The notes under the pieces: model-generated
Databases searched by the model: none
What the model was told of the DNA's origin: nothing
What the model saw: only the letters and a program-made list of their open reading frames with translations
Source of the DNA: Caballeronia sp. GAFFF1
GTDB lineage: Bacteria; Pseudomonadota; Gammaproteobacteria; Burkholderiales; Burkholderiaceae
DNA length: 64,000 nt
Reading direction: 5' to 3'
Assembly (NCBI RefSeq): GCF_023630705.1
Contig: NZ_JALQEM010000041.1
Span: forward strand, 248,001-312,000
Part shown: positions 7,828 to 16,295 of the stretch, one piece after another
Position numbering within the stretch: the stretch's first letter is position 1
Layout: each line of letters opens with the position of its first letter
Made by a program: the position numbers and the translations under genes

Positions 7828-8847
7828 CTACTTCTTCCCATCAACCACCGCGACCACTTCCTCGCGCGTGTACTCCTTGTTCGCCAGCGCGCCGGCCGGC
7901 GTCTTCGCGAGCACCGCATCGAGTTCCTCGGGCTTCACTTCCAGCACCGGCATGCGGATATCGTGCGGCACCTTCTTGCCCGCGAGAATCTGCTGCGTCA
8001 CCCAGAACGCAAACGACGAAGCGCCCGGCGGAATCGTCACCGACATCGTCTCGTAGCCGCTCTTCTTCTGATCGGCCCACCACGCGAGCTCTTCCTGCCG
8101 GTTGCCCAGAATGATGATCGGCGTCGGCCGTCCCGCCGCCTTGATCGCCTGCGCCGCGCCATAGCCGTCGCCGCCCTGCGTGACGACGCCGTCGATCTTC
8201 GGCAAGGTCGGCAGAATGCCCGCCACCTGCTTTTGCGCGACGGTCTGCGTCCAGTCGCCGTGCACCGAGCCGACGATCTTCAGCCCCGGATACTTCTTCA
8301 GTTCATCGACGATACCCTGATGAATCTCGTCATCGACCGACACGCCGGCCAGCCCGCGAATTTCGAGCAGATTGCCCTTGCCGTTCAGGCGCTTGGCCAG
8401 ATAATCCACCTGCATGCGACCCATGCCCTGAAAGTCCACAGCGATGCGATACGCGCACGGCTCGGTCGCGATGCCGTCGAACGAGACCACCGTCACGCCC
8501 GCGCCGCACGCCTGCTTGATGACGCCGTTGAGCGCCGTCGGCGACACGGCATCCACCGCAATCGCCTTGAAGCCCTGCAAAATAAGGTTTTGTATCTGCT
8601 GAACCTGCTCGGTGGCCTGGCTCTCGGCCGTCGTGTAGCTCGGCGCGGCCGCGACGATCTTCTGCTTCACGGCGGGGTCCGCCACGTTCGACCAGCTCTT
8701 GAGCATCTGCTGGCGCCAGCTGTTGCCCGCATAGTTGTTCGAAAGCGCGATCTTCATCGACGACGTGTCGCCCGTTGCCACCTGCGCCGACGCGCCCACC
8801 GATGCCGACGCCATGCACAGCGCCAACGCGAGTTTCCTGATCTTCAT
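7828..8847 (-). CDS. Sugar ABC transporter substrate-binding protein, paralog A
   Basis: Periplasmic binding protein of 339 residues (Peripla_BP_4 type) with a Sec signal peptide ending GASAQ at about residue 22. The mature part shows NNYAGNSWRQQMLKSW, VDAVSPTALNG and SFDGIATEPCAYR. By eye more than half of its residues match the binding protein at 13280-14314, including these motifs, so the two are clear paralogs. It is the last gene of the operon, 36 bp downstream of the SMP-30 lactonase gene, with a GGAGAC Shine-Dalgarno. One importer with two binding proteins would widen the ligand range, or one protein may act in chemotaxis or sensing. The ligand is unknown. Confidence 0.9.
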   Translation of the reverse strand: MKIRKLALALCMASASVGASAQVATGDTSSMKIALSNNYAGNSWRQQMLKSWSNVADPAVKQKIVAAAPSYTTAESQATEQVQQIQNLILQGFKAIAVDAVSPTALNGVIKQACGAGVTVVSFDGIATEPCAYRIAVDFQGMGRMQVDYLAKRLNGKGNLLEIRGLAGVSVDDEIHQGIVDELKKYPGLKIVGSVHGDWTQTVAQKQVAGILPTLPKIDGVVTQGGDGYGAAQAIKAAGRPTPIIILGNRQEELAWWADQKKSGYETMSVTIPPGASSFAFWVTQQILAGKKVPHDIRMPVLEVKPEELDAVLAKTPAGALANKEYTREEVVAVVDGKK

Positions 8848-8883
8848 GCTTGTCTCCGGTTCTTGATTTGATGTATTGGCGTG

Positions 8884-9792
8884 TCAGCGTCCCGCGCCGC
8901 GCACGCCGACATGAAGCGAATAAATGGACGACGTAGCCGCGATAAACAGCCGGTTGCGATTGATGCCGCCGAAGGTCACATTCGCGACGACCTCCGGTAT
9001 CAGAATCTTGCCGAGCAACGTGCCGTCGGGCGCGTAGCAGTGCACGCCGTCTTCCGCGCTCGTCCAGACGTTGCCGTGCTCGTCGAGGCGCATGCCGTCC
9101 GGCACGCCGCTTTGCATTTCGATGAACACGCGCCCGTTGCGCAATGCGCCTTCGCTCGACACGTCGAACACGCGAATATGACGCGGCGCATCGTCGTCGT
9201 GCGACGCAGCCGAGTCCGCGATATAGAGCCGCGATTCATCCGGCGAGAACGCGAGGCCGTTGGGCTTCACGAAGTCGTCGCAGACGAGCTGCACTTCGGT
9301 GCTCTGCGACGACACGCGGTACACGTTGCATCGCCCGATCTCGCTGTCCGCGCGATAGCCTTCGTAGTCGCTCAGAATGCCGTAGTCGGGATCGGTGAAC
9401 CAGATGTCGCCCTTCGAATCGACGACGACATCGTTCGGTGAATTCAGCCGCTTTCCTTCGAAGTGCGAAGCAATCACGGTCACGCTGCCGTCGTGCTCCG
9501 TGCGCGTCACGCGCCGCGCGCCATGCTCGCATGTGACGAGCCGCCCTTCGCGGTCGCGCGTGTTGCCGTTGCTGTAGTTCGACGGCGCGCGAAAGACGCC
9601 CACGCCCATGCCGGGCGCCCAGCGCAGCATGCGGTTGTTCGGAATGTCGCTCCAGACGAGCAGGTCCGTGGCCGGGAAATACACCGGTCCCTCGGCCCAC
9701 AGGCACTCGTCGGTCACGCGGCTCAAGAACGCGTTCGGCTGCAGCAGCAGCCTGAATCGCGGATCATGCACTTCGTAGTCGCTCGCTTTCAT
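8884..9792 (-). CDS. SMP-30/gluconolactonase-family sugar lactonase
   Basis: Six-bladed beta-propeller hydrolase of 302 residues of the SMP-30/Gluconolaconase/LRE family, which opens sugar lactones with a divalent metal. Metal-ligand positions are visible: Glu34 in AEGPVY, the Asn in NSPNDVVVD, and the Asp in LYIADSA. PNGLAFSPDESRLYIADS is the characteristic blade motif. The ATG at 9792 has a GAGGAG Shine-Dalgarno. No signal peptide is visible, so it is probably cytoplasmic. It lies within a CUT2 importer operon, which suggests that the imported aldose is oxidised elsewhere to a lactone that this enzyme hydrolyses, or that a lactone itself is imported. No sugar dehydrogenase gene is in this operon. 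Confidence 0.9.
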   Translation of the reverse strand: MKASDYEVHDPRFRLLLQPNAFLSRVTDECLWAEGPVYFPATDLLVWSDIPNNRMLRWAPGMGVGVFRAPSNYSNGNTRDREGRLVTCEHGARRVTRTEHDGSVTVIASHFEGKRLNSPNDVVVDSKGDIWFTDPDYGILSDYEGYRADSEIGRCNVYRVSSQSTEVQLVCDDFVKPNGLAFSPDESRLYIADSAASHDDDAPRHIRVFDVSSEGALRNGRVFIEMQSGVPDGMRLDEHGNVWTSAEDGVHCYAPDGTLLGKILIPEVVANVTFGGINRNRLFIAATSSIYSLHVGVRGAGR

Positions 9793-9829
9793 GTCTCCTC
9801 GTCCCTTCTATGGATCGAAAATGGTCGGA

Positions 9830-10816
9830 TCAGCGCGCCGTCTTGCCGCCCGCCGCCACCGTCACCGCGATGATGAGCACGCCGTAGACGATCGCGCGCA
9901 CGCCCGCGTCCGCGCCGACTGCGTTGAGCGCGGCGTTCGTCAGAAACAGGAACATGGACGCGCCCCACACGCCGGCAATCGTCGCCTTGCCGCCTGTCAC
10001 GAGCGTGCCGCCGATCACGACGACCGCAATCGAGATGAGCATGTACTCGACGCCCATGTCGAGCGACGCGCCGCCCGACGTCGCCGCGAGCAAGAGCGCC
10101 GTGAGCGCCGCGATCATCGAGCAGAGCACGTACGCGATGCAGCGCGTCGGATGCACGTTCACGCCGGCGAGCCACGCGGCCCGCGCGTTTTGCCCGATGG
10201 CGGAAAGCCGGCGGCCATAGACCGCGCGATGCAGCAGCACCGCGAGCGCCACCGACAACGCGAGCGCGAGCAGCGCGATATACGGCACATTGAAGAGCCG
10301 GCCTGTCGCGAACGCGCCGAGCGCGGGCGGCGGCGGCGGAAGCTGGCGTCCCTGCGTGATGGCGATCGACTGAATGATGAAGCTCGACGACAGCGTCGCG
10401 ATGATCGGCGGAATGCGCAGAAGGCGGATCAGCAGATAGTTCACGATGCCAATGGCCGCGCCTACGCCCAGCGCCGCCGCCACGCCGAGCAGAATCTGTC
10501 CGTTCGCGCCGCCCATCACGTGCATGCCGACCACGCCCGCGAGCGCGATGGTCGAAGGCACCGAGAGGTCGATGTTGCCCACGCCCGACGTAATGACGAG
10601 CATCTGCCCGAGACCGACGAGCACCATGAACACGCCGTAGGTGAGCGCGGTCTGCGCGACGTTGCTCGCAATGCCGAAGCCGAAGATGCCGACAATCGCG
10701 AACCACACAAGCACCGTGCCCGCGAAAGACCACGCCCACGGCGCCTGAAGGCTTCTAAGCCGCGTCCACGCGGTTTCGTTGTTGGCGATCGCCTCGCCCG
10801 ATGTCTGCGTCTTCAT
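9830..10816 (-). CDS. CUT2 ABC transporter permease 2
   Basis: Inner-membrane permease of 328 residues (BPD_transp_2/RbsC type) with about 8-10 hydrophobic segments and the conserved GVGNIDLSVPS motif near residue 80, where the usual GGIDLSVG has become GNIDLSVP. The coupling loop is IGQNARAAWLAGVN. The frame extends upstream to 11971 without stop, but the ATG at 10816 overlaps the stop of the first permease gene (ATGA, 10813-10816), so I place the start there. It likely forms a heterodimeric channel with the product of 10813-11763. Confidence 0.9.
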   Translation of the reverse strand: MKTQTSGEAIANNETAWTRLRSLQAPWAWSFAGTVLVWFAIVGIFGFGIASNVAQTALTYGVFMVLVGLGQMLVITSGVGNIDLSVPSTIALAGVVGMHVMGGANGQILLGVAAALGVGAAIGIVNYLLIRLLRIPPIIATLSSSFIIQSIAITQGRQLPPPPPALGAFATGRLFNVPYIALLALALSVALAVLLHRAVYGRRLSAIGQNARAAWLAGVNVHPTRCIAYVLCSMIAALTALLLAATSGGASLDMGVEYMLISIAVVVIGGTLVTGGKATIAGVWGASMFLFLTNAALNAVGADAGVRAIVYGVLIIAVTVAAGGKTAR

Positions 10817-11763
10817 TGCCGCTCCCCGCGTTGCAGCAGCACGCGCAACGACAGCACGATGATCAGGATCGCGCCCTGCATGCCGACCTGCCAGTCCGCC
10901 GAGATGTTGAGAAATGCCAGAAACGATGCCGCGAGCGTCAGCGTGATCGCGCCGAGCACCGCGCCGATGACCGACACGCGCCCGCCGACGAACTCGCCGC
11001 CGCCGAGAATCACCGCCGCGATGGAGAGCAGCGTGTAGCGCAGCGCGAGGTTGGCGTCGGCGGATGTCGTGAGGCCGAGCAGCGACAGCCCCGACAGCAC
11101 GCCGAAAATGCCCGCAATGCCGTAGAGCGTCGCCTTGCTGCGCACGAGCGACCAGCCGAAGCGGCGCATCGCGCGCGGATTGCCGCCCGCGCCGCGAATG
11201 CGCACGCCGGCCGACGTGCGCATCAGCAGAAAATGCCCGATGACGGCGATCAGCACCGACCACACGATAGGCGCAGCGACGAAAGGAGTCTGATAGCCCA
11301 TCGCGGTGCCGAGCCAGCCGGGGCTGGTGCCGCCCGGCGAAGGCAAGAGCACGATGGCAAGCCCGCTCCACACGAACGACAGCCCGAGGGTGACTACAAT
11401 CGACGGAATCTGCCGCAGTTCGATCAACGCGCCGACGGCCGCATACGCGAGCACGCAGCCGACCAGCGCGAGCGTGCCGAGCCACGGTTGCTTGACCAGC
11501 AGCGTCGCGCCGATACAGGCGACCAGACTCACGAACGAGCCGATGGACAAGTCGAGATCGTTGACGGTGATGATCGCGAGTTGCGCGAGCGTCGCGAGCA
11601 CGATCGGCACCGCGAGATTCAGGAGCAGGCTGGAGCCGAAGTAGCTCATCACCGCCGGTTGCATGATGAGAATCGGCACCAGCACCGCGACGAGCGAAAT
11701 GGCGGGAAGCAGCGCGCGCAGACGCGCTTGCGTGCCCTGAAACGTCGTGCGTGCGGGGGTCAT
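10813..11763 (-). CDS. CUT2 ABC transporter permease 1
   Basis: Inner-membrane permease of 316 residues, BPD_transp_2 family. Hydrophobic helices begin at about residue 20. The signature is NDLDLSIGSFVSL near residue 74, and the coupling loop IRGAGGNPRAMRRFG lies near residue 205. The start at 11763 overlaps the ATPase stop (ATGA, 11760-11763), and its own stop overlaps the start of permease 2. The coupled chain of ATPase, permease 1 and permease 2 indicates one complex with a heterodimeric membrane domain, whereas importers such as ribose RbsC use a homodimer. Confidence 0.9.
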   Translation of the reverse strand: MTPARTTFQGTQARLRALLPAISLVAVLVPILIMQPAVMSYFGSSLLLNLAVPIVLATLAQLAIITVNDLDLSIGSFVSLVACIGATLLVKQPWLGTLALVGCVLAYAAVGALIELRQIPSIVVTLGLSFVWSGLAIVLLPSPGGTSPGWLGTAMGYQTPFVAAPIVWSVLIAVIGHFLLMRTSAGVRIRGAGGNPRAMRRFGWSLVRSKATLYGIAGIFGVLSGLSLLGLTTSADANLALRYTLLSIAAVILGGGEFVGGRVSVIGAVLGAITLTLAASFLAFLNISADWQVGMQGAILIIVLSLRVLLQRGERQ

Positions 11764-13247
11764 GCGGCCTGCTCCTCGAAACTCGCGGCGAGGAGCGCTT
11801 CTTCCGTGCATTCGTCGGCGTGCAGCACGCGCGTGACGGCCGCCGAGCGGAAGACGTACGTGCGGTCGCAGTGCGACAGCTCCTCGTTTTCTGTCGTGTA
11901 CCAGATGAACGTGCGGCCCTTCGCGGCCTCGTCGTGAACGAGGCGGTAGATATCGCGCTTCGTGCCGACATCGACGCCGCGCGTGGGATCGTCCATCAGA
12001 ATGAGTTGCGCATCCGATGCCAGCGCGCGGGCGAACAGCACCTTCTGCTGATTGCCGCCCGAGAGCGACAGAATGCCCGCGTTCATCGACGCCCCGCGTA
12101 TGCCGATCTTCGTGCGCCATGCTTCGACGAGCGCGCGCGCCGCTGCGAGATCCACGAGACCGCGCTTCGCTTTCGCGCCGCCGAGCAGCCACCGCAAGTC
12201 GAGGTTCTCCGCGATCGACCAGACCGGGAACACGCCGTCGCGCCCGCGATCGCCCGCGACGAACGCCGCCTTCACGCGAGACGCGCCGCGTTTGGTCGCC
12301 GCTTCATAGATGGCGAGCAGCGCCTCGGTCTGGCCTTGCCCCGCGAGTCCCGCGAAGCCGACGATCTCGCCGCGCGATGCTTCGATCGCCGTATGCTTTT
12401 TCGCGCCGACGTGCCAGCGCAACGGCTTGTCGTCGCTGCGCGCGCTGCGCTCGCGTACGGCGGCCGGCGTCTTTTCCGCTTCGAGCTGCTGGCCCATCGC
12501 CTGAATGATCGACGCGCGGCTCGACTGCTCGCGCGGCAACACGCCGACGATGCCGCCGTCGCGCATCACCATCACGCGGTCCGCCACGCGCTCGATTTCG
12601 CCGAGCATGTGCGTGATGAGCAGACACGTGATGCCGTTTTGCGCCGCGCGCTGCACGAAGCCGAGCAGCTGATCGGCCGTGTGGGCATCGAGCGATGAAG
12701 TCGGTTCATCGAGAATCAGGAGACGTACCGGCGTATCCGTTACCGTAAAGCCGCGTGCGATCTCCACCATCTGCTTTTGCGTGAGCGTCAGGTCGGAGAC
12801 GAGTTCATTGCCCTTCAGTCCGTTGCCCGGAAAGATTTCTTCGAGCTTCTCGCGCATGAGCGCGGTCGCCCGTCTCCGCCAGCCGCGCCCGCGCAATTGC
12901 GGATGAACGACCGTCATGTTCTCCGCGATCGTCAGATTCGGGCAGAGCGAGAGTTCCTGGAACACGCAGCGCACGCCGGCCTCGCGCGCGGCGTTCGCGT
13001 CGTAATGCGGCGCCTCGCGGCCGTCCACTTCGATGCGGCCTTGTGTAGGCGTGTACACGCCCGCGAGCACGGCCATGAGCGTCGATTTGCCCGCGCCGTT
13101 GTGTCCCGCGATGCCGATGCATTCGCCCCGCATGAACGCGAAGTCGACGTCCGCAAGCGCGCGCACCCGCCCGAAGGTCTTGCCGATACCTTCAAAGCGG
13201 ATCAGCGCGCCCTGCGCCTCGTTGCTGCTGATGGCTGTTGCGCCCAT
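11760..13247 (-). CDS. CUT2 sugar ABC transporter ATP-binding protein
   Basis: Double-NBD ATPase of 495 residues. NBD1 has Walker A GHNGAGKS near residues 48-56, a degenerate signature LTLTQKQMVEI and Walker B LLILDEPTSSLD. NBD2 has the expected non-canonical Walker A (GLAGQGQTE), LSGGNQQKV and LILMDDPTRGVD, where the catalytic Glu of Walker B is Asp. The start at 13247 has GGAGG at good spacing. It lies 32 bp downstream of the binding protein B gene and is ATGA-coupled to permease 1. The substrate is likely a monosaccharide or sugar acid given the co-transcribed lactonase. Confidence 0.92.
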   Translation of the reverse strand: MGATAISSNEAQGALIRFEGIGKTFGRVRALADVDFAFMRGECIGIAGHNGAGKSTLMAVLAGVYTPTQGRIEVDGREAPHYDANAAREAGVRCVFQELSLCPNLTIAENMTVVHPQLRGRGWRRRATALMREKLEEIFPGNGLKGNELVSDLTLTQKQMVEIARGFTVTDTPVRLLILDEPTSSLDAHTADQLLGFVQRAAQNGITCLLITHMLGEIERVADRVMVMRDGGIVGVLPREQSSRASIIQAMGQQLEAEKTPAAVRERSARSDDKPLRWHVGAKKHTAIEASRGEIVGFAGLAGQGQTEALLAIYEAATKRGASRVKAAFVAGDRGRDGVFPVWSIAENLDLRWLLGGAKAKRGLVDLAAARALVEAWRTKIGIRGASMNAGILSLSGGNQQKVLFARALASDAQLILMDDPTRGVDVGTKRDIYRLVHDEAAKGRTFIWYTTENEELSHCDRTYVFRSAAVTRVLHADECTEEALLAASFEEQAA

Positions 13248-13279
13248 TCACATGCCTCCATGCGTGGCGTCTGTCGTGC

Positions 13280-14314
13280 TTATTTCTTGTCGAGCAACGC
13301 CACGGTCTGCGGCAGCGTATACGTCACGTCGGCAAGGCCACCCGGCGGCGTCGCGGCGAGCTTGGCCGGCAGCTCCTGCTGCGAAATGGCGAGCAGCGGC
13401 ACGTTGATGGTCACTTCCTTCGGGATCTTCTTGCCCGCGAGCACTTGCTGCGCGACCCAGAACGCGAACGACACCGCGCCCGGCGGATTCGACAGCGAAC
13501 GCGACTGATAGCCCGTCTTCGTCTGCTCGCTCCACCACTGGAGTTCGGGATACGTGCTGCCGATGATCATCGGCGGCGCGGGGCGATTCGCGGCCTTGAA
13601 CGCCTGCGCGATGCCGAACGACATCTCGCCTTCGGTGGCGACGCCGTCGACTTGCGGCAGTGTCGGCAGAATGCCGGCGACGGCTTTCTGCGCGACCGAT
13701 TGCGTCCAGTCGCCGTTCACCGAGCCGACGAGCTTCATCCCCGGATGCTTCTTGAGCCCTTCGAGCACGCCTTCGTGCATCAGGTTGTCGACGGAGATGC
13801 CGGCCACGCCGCGCACTTCGAGGATGTTGCCCTTGCCGTTGAGGCGCGTCGCGAGATAGTCGACGCCCTGTTCCGCCCAGCCCTTGAAGTCGAAGTTCAC
13901 GCGATACGCGCAGGGTTCGTCGACCACGCCGTCGAACGACACCACGACGACGCCCGCGGCGCATGCCTTCTTGATCGTGCCGTTGAGCGCGGTGGGCGAA
14001 ACGGCGTCGATAACGATCGCGTTGTAGCCCTGAAGGATCAGGTTTTGCACCTGCTGCGCCTGTTCCGTCACCTGGTTTTCGGCGGTCGTGAAAGCGGGCG
14101 CGGCGGCGACCTTCTTGTCGGCGACGGCCTGCTGCGCGACGGCGTTCCAGCTCTTGAGCATTGACTGCCGCCACGCATTGCCCGCGAAGCTGTTGGACAG
14201 CGCTATCTTCTTTTGCGACGTATCGCCCGCGGCGACCTGTGCGTGGGCAGCGCCAGCGAGCGCGCAAACGGCGAGCGTGAGCGCGGCCTTGACCGGCATT
14301 CCTTTACGGAACAT
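13280..14314 (-). CDS. Sugar ABC transporter substrate-binding protein, paralog B
   Basis: Periplasmic binding protein of 344 residues with a Sec signal peptide (ends GAAHAQ at about residue 25). The frame opens at 14395, but the ATG at 14314 is preceded by AGGAG at about 8 bp and starts exactly at a signal peptide, so it is chosen. The mature sequence shares NLILQG, DAVSPTALNG, VSFDG and EPCAYR blocks with paralog A at 7828-8847, diverging most toward the C-terminus. It is the first gene of the six-gene operon, so it is likely the main receptor. A perfect GntR/LacI-type palindrome lies 210 bp upstream of the start codon. Confidence 0.92.
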   Translation of the reverse strand: MFRKGMPVKAALTLAVCALAGAAHAQVAAGDTSQKKIALSNSFAGNAWRQSMLKSWNAVAQQAVADKKVAAAPAFTTAENQVTEQAQQVQNLILQGYNAIVIDAVSPTALNGTIKKACAAGVVVVSFDGVVDEPCAYRVNFDFKGWAEQGVDYLATRLNGKGNILEVRGVAGISVDNLMHEGVLEGLKKHPGMKLVGSVNGDWTQSVAQKAVAGILPTLPQVDGVATEGEMSFGIAQAFKAANRPAPPMIIGSTYPELQWWSEQTKTGYQSRSLSNPPGAVSFAFWVAQQVLAGKKIPKEVTINVPLLAISQQELPAKLAATPPGGLADVTYTLPQTVALLDKK

Positions 14315-14718
14315 CTGTTCGTCTCCTTTCATTCTTCTTGTGGAGAGGCGCGACGCGACTCGGTCATCGGCACGCCCCTTCAGGCGCATTCGCACGTGGT
14401 GCGGATGCGTCTATTCAGTTCTGTTTGCTCGATTCGTCCTGCGGTCAGGCCAATCACGGTGGTCAGGCCACTGCGATCGCGGAGCCAGTATAGCGACTGG
14501 TGCTAGCGCGCGCAATTCGCTTACGTTACCGGTAACGGCCGCGTACGGGCGGCGCCGAACGGTCCCTTTCAACGGTCGGCGACGCGCGTTGGGCGCGGGC
14601 TCACGCCATCGACAGCCGCGCCGGGCCGGCGGGGGCGAAGGTGGTCATGCGCGAACGCAAGCGCCGGCCGCCGCCAGTCATTAGAATGGCTGAACCGCCA
14701 ACCCACCCGTGAGCGCAC
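14315..14718. other. 404-bp divergent intergenic region with operator-like palindrome
   Basis: No gene was seen between the leftward importer operon and the rightward histidine kinase gene. The only clear structure is the palindrome at 14524-14537, annotated separately. GC content stays high throughout, and no convincing -10/-35 pair could be picked by eye. Confidence 0.5.
14524..14537. promoter_or_regulatory. GntR/LacI-type operator palindrome
   Basis: CGTTACCGGTAACG is a perfect 14-bp palindrome with the central CG typical of LacI/GalR-family operators. Its core GTTA-N4-TAAC equals the core of the E. coli gluconate repressor GntR site (ATGTTA-N4-TAACAT). It lies upstream of an importer operon that also encodes a gluconolactonase-family enzyme. 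No LacI-family gene is visible in this window, so the regulator would be encoded elsewhere. Function is inferred. Confidence 0.5.
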
Positions 14719-15924
14719 ATGAGCTTCGCGCGCAGAGCCACCTGGGCCGCCTGCATTGACAACCTCGCGTTCTCCGAGACTGAAACGGTGCCGGTGGCCG
14801 TGCTCGTCCGGCAGCGAAAAGCGCTGGCGAACATGCACGATGCATTCCAGGGCGAACGTTCGATCGCGCGGCTGCGGGACGCCGCGGTGCAGGCCGCCTC
14901 GGCCGGCTGCGCATCGCCGATGGCGAAGGTGCTCGAGCTTCAGCGCGCCGACAACACGCTCATATTGAAGGCGCAAGTCGGGATGGGCGCCGCGGCGGTC
15001 GGGCGCGAAGCCGGCACGGCGGACGCCGGCAATCCGCCCGGCGAGGCATTGATCTCGGCGCGGCCGGTCGTCATCGCCAATGTCCCCGCCGAACGCGGCG
15101 CGCGCGCCCCCGCGATCCTGCGCGAATACCGCGTCGTGACATCGGTGAGCCTGCCGCTCATTGGCGCGGAGGGACCGTATGGCATCCTCGAAGTGGATTA
15201 CGACCAGCAGCACGAGGTCGACGCTTCTCACCTTTCGTTTCTCGCCTCGATTGCCGCGATCCTCGCGGAAGGCGTCGAGTCGCGACAACGGCACAACGAA
15301 CTGGCCGAAGAGCGCGACACGAAGGTCACGCTCCTGCGCGAACAGCAGCATCGCATCCGCAACAATTTCCAGATGATTACCGCGCTTCTCGAACGGCGCG
15401 CGAGCGAGTGCGCGGACCCCGCGGTTCAGAAGGGGTATCGCGAAGTCGAGCGCCGCGTGTTCGCGATGGCATCGCTCTACGATCATCTGCTGGGCCTCGG
15501 CGAGCATCAGGATAGCGTCGATCTCGGCGCGTATCTGGAAAACATGTGCGCGAGTTTCGAAGACTTCTACGATCTCCCCGGCAATGACGTCTCGCTCGCG
15601 CTGGCGCTCCCGCGCGGCGCGGCGACGCTTCCCATCGACACCTGCGCGGCTGTCGGCACGGTCGTCAACGAACTGGTCGCCAACGCGGTCGAGCATGCAT
15701 TCGTTGGCTGCGCCGGCGAGATTCGCGTGGCCATGCAGCGCATGGCGGCGGGCGTGGAGATCGAAGTGAGCGACAACGGCTGCGGCTATGCTCCCGGCGC
15801 AAGCGAGAGCACGGGCTTGAGCACGGTGCGACGCATCGTCGGCAGCTTCGGCGGCCAACTGAGAATGCAGTCGGCACAAGGCGGCGGCACGCGCTGGACG
15901 CTGACCGTGAACGCGCCTGACTGA
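14719..15924 (+). CDS. GAF-domain sensor histidine kinase (HisKA_2 type)
   Basis: Soluble histidine kinase of 401 residues. A GAF-like sensory domain spans about residues 40-190 (with SLPLIGAEGPYGILEVDY), followed by a short helix and a HisKA_2 dimerisation helix with the phospho-acceptor in EQQHRIRNNFQ (His211). The ATPase domain has the N-box NELVANAVEHAF, a G1 box DNGCGYAPG and a GL-containing lid STGLSTVRRIVG. No membrane segment is seen, so the signal is probably cytosolic. No response regulator lies next to it, so it is an orphan kinase in this window. It is divergent from the importer operon with no proven functional link. The Shine-Dalgarno before 14719 is weak, so the start is less certain than the function. 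Confidence 0.85.
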   Translation: MSFARRATWAACIDNLAFSETETVPVAVLVRQRKALANMHDAFQGERSIARLRDAAVQAASAGCASPMAKVLELQRADNTLILKAQVGMGAAAVGREAGTADAGNPPGEALISARPVVIANVPAERGARAPAILREYRVVTSVSLPLIGAEGPYGILEVDYDQQHEVDASHLSFLASIAAILAEGVESRQRHNELAEERDTKVTLLREQQHRIRNNFQMITALLERRASECADPAVQKGYREVERRVFAMASLYDHLLGLGEHQDSVDLGAYLENMCASFEDFYDLPGNDVSLALALPRGAATLPIDTCAAVGTVVNELVANAVEHAFVGCAGEIRVAMQRMAAGVEIEVSDNGCGYAPGASESTGLSTVRRIVGSFGGQLRMQSAQGGGTRWTLTVNAPD

Positions 15925-16007
15925 ACGTGCCCGTTGCGAGCCGCATTCGCGACCCAGGCAGACGGCTTGCTGCACGACAGGCGATGACCACTACCGAGGA
16001 CAACGCC

Positions 16008-16202
16008 ATGACCCTGCTCGCCCTGCCCCTGCTTCCCTCGCCCGTACCGGCTGTGTTGTGGATGTCGACGCCATCCGGCGCGCCATCCGACGAACCTGAT
16101 GACGATCTCGACGACGTGCTCGACGAAACCGGCGCAGTAACGAACCGTAGCAACGGCAAGACCGGCACCAACACGGAAGCCGAGCCCGACCCGAAGTCCT
16201 GA
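16008..16202 (+). CDS. Small acidic hypothetical protein
   Basis: Possible 64-residue protein with a hydrophobic, proline-rich N-terminal third and an Asp/Glu-rich middle (DEPDDDLDDVLDE), ending in a polar tail. The frame opens earlier (15927 or 15983), but GAGGA lies 7 bp before the ATG at 16008, which decides the start. It sits between the histidine kinase stop (15924) and the YdeP-type oxidoreductase (16296). I do not recognise a family, and composition alone could produce such an ORF, so confidence is limited. Confidence 0.4.
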   Translation: MTLLALPLLPSPVPAVLWMSTPSGAPSDEPDDDLDDVLDETGAVTNRSNGKTGTNTEAEPDPKS

Positions 16203-16295
16203 CGCCTGCCGGAGCGGTCGAGTGACTTCAACAAGCCTCACGCAGACCGGCATAAGCATTGCTGCCATCCGCAGGTCGGATAACGGAGAGCGGTA

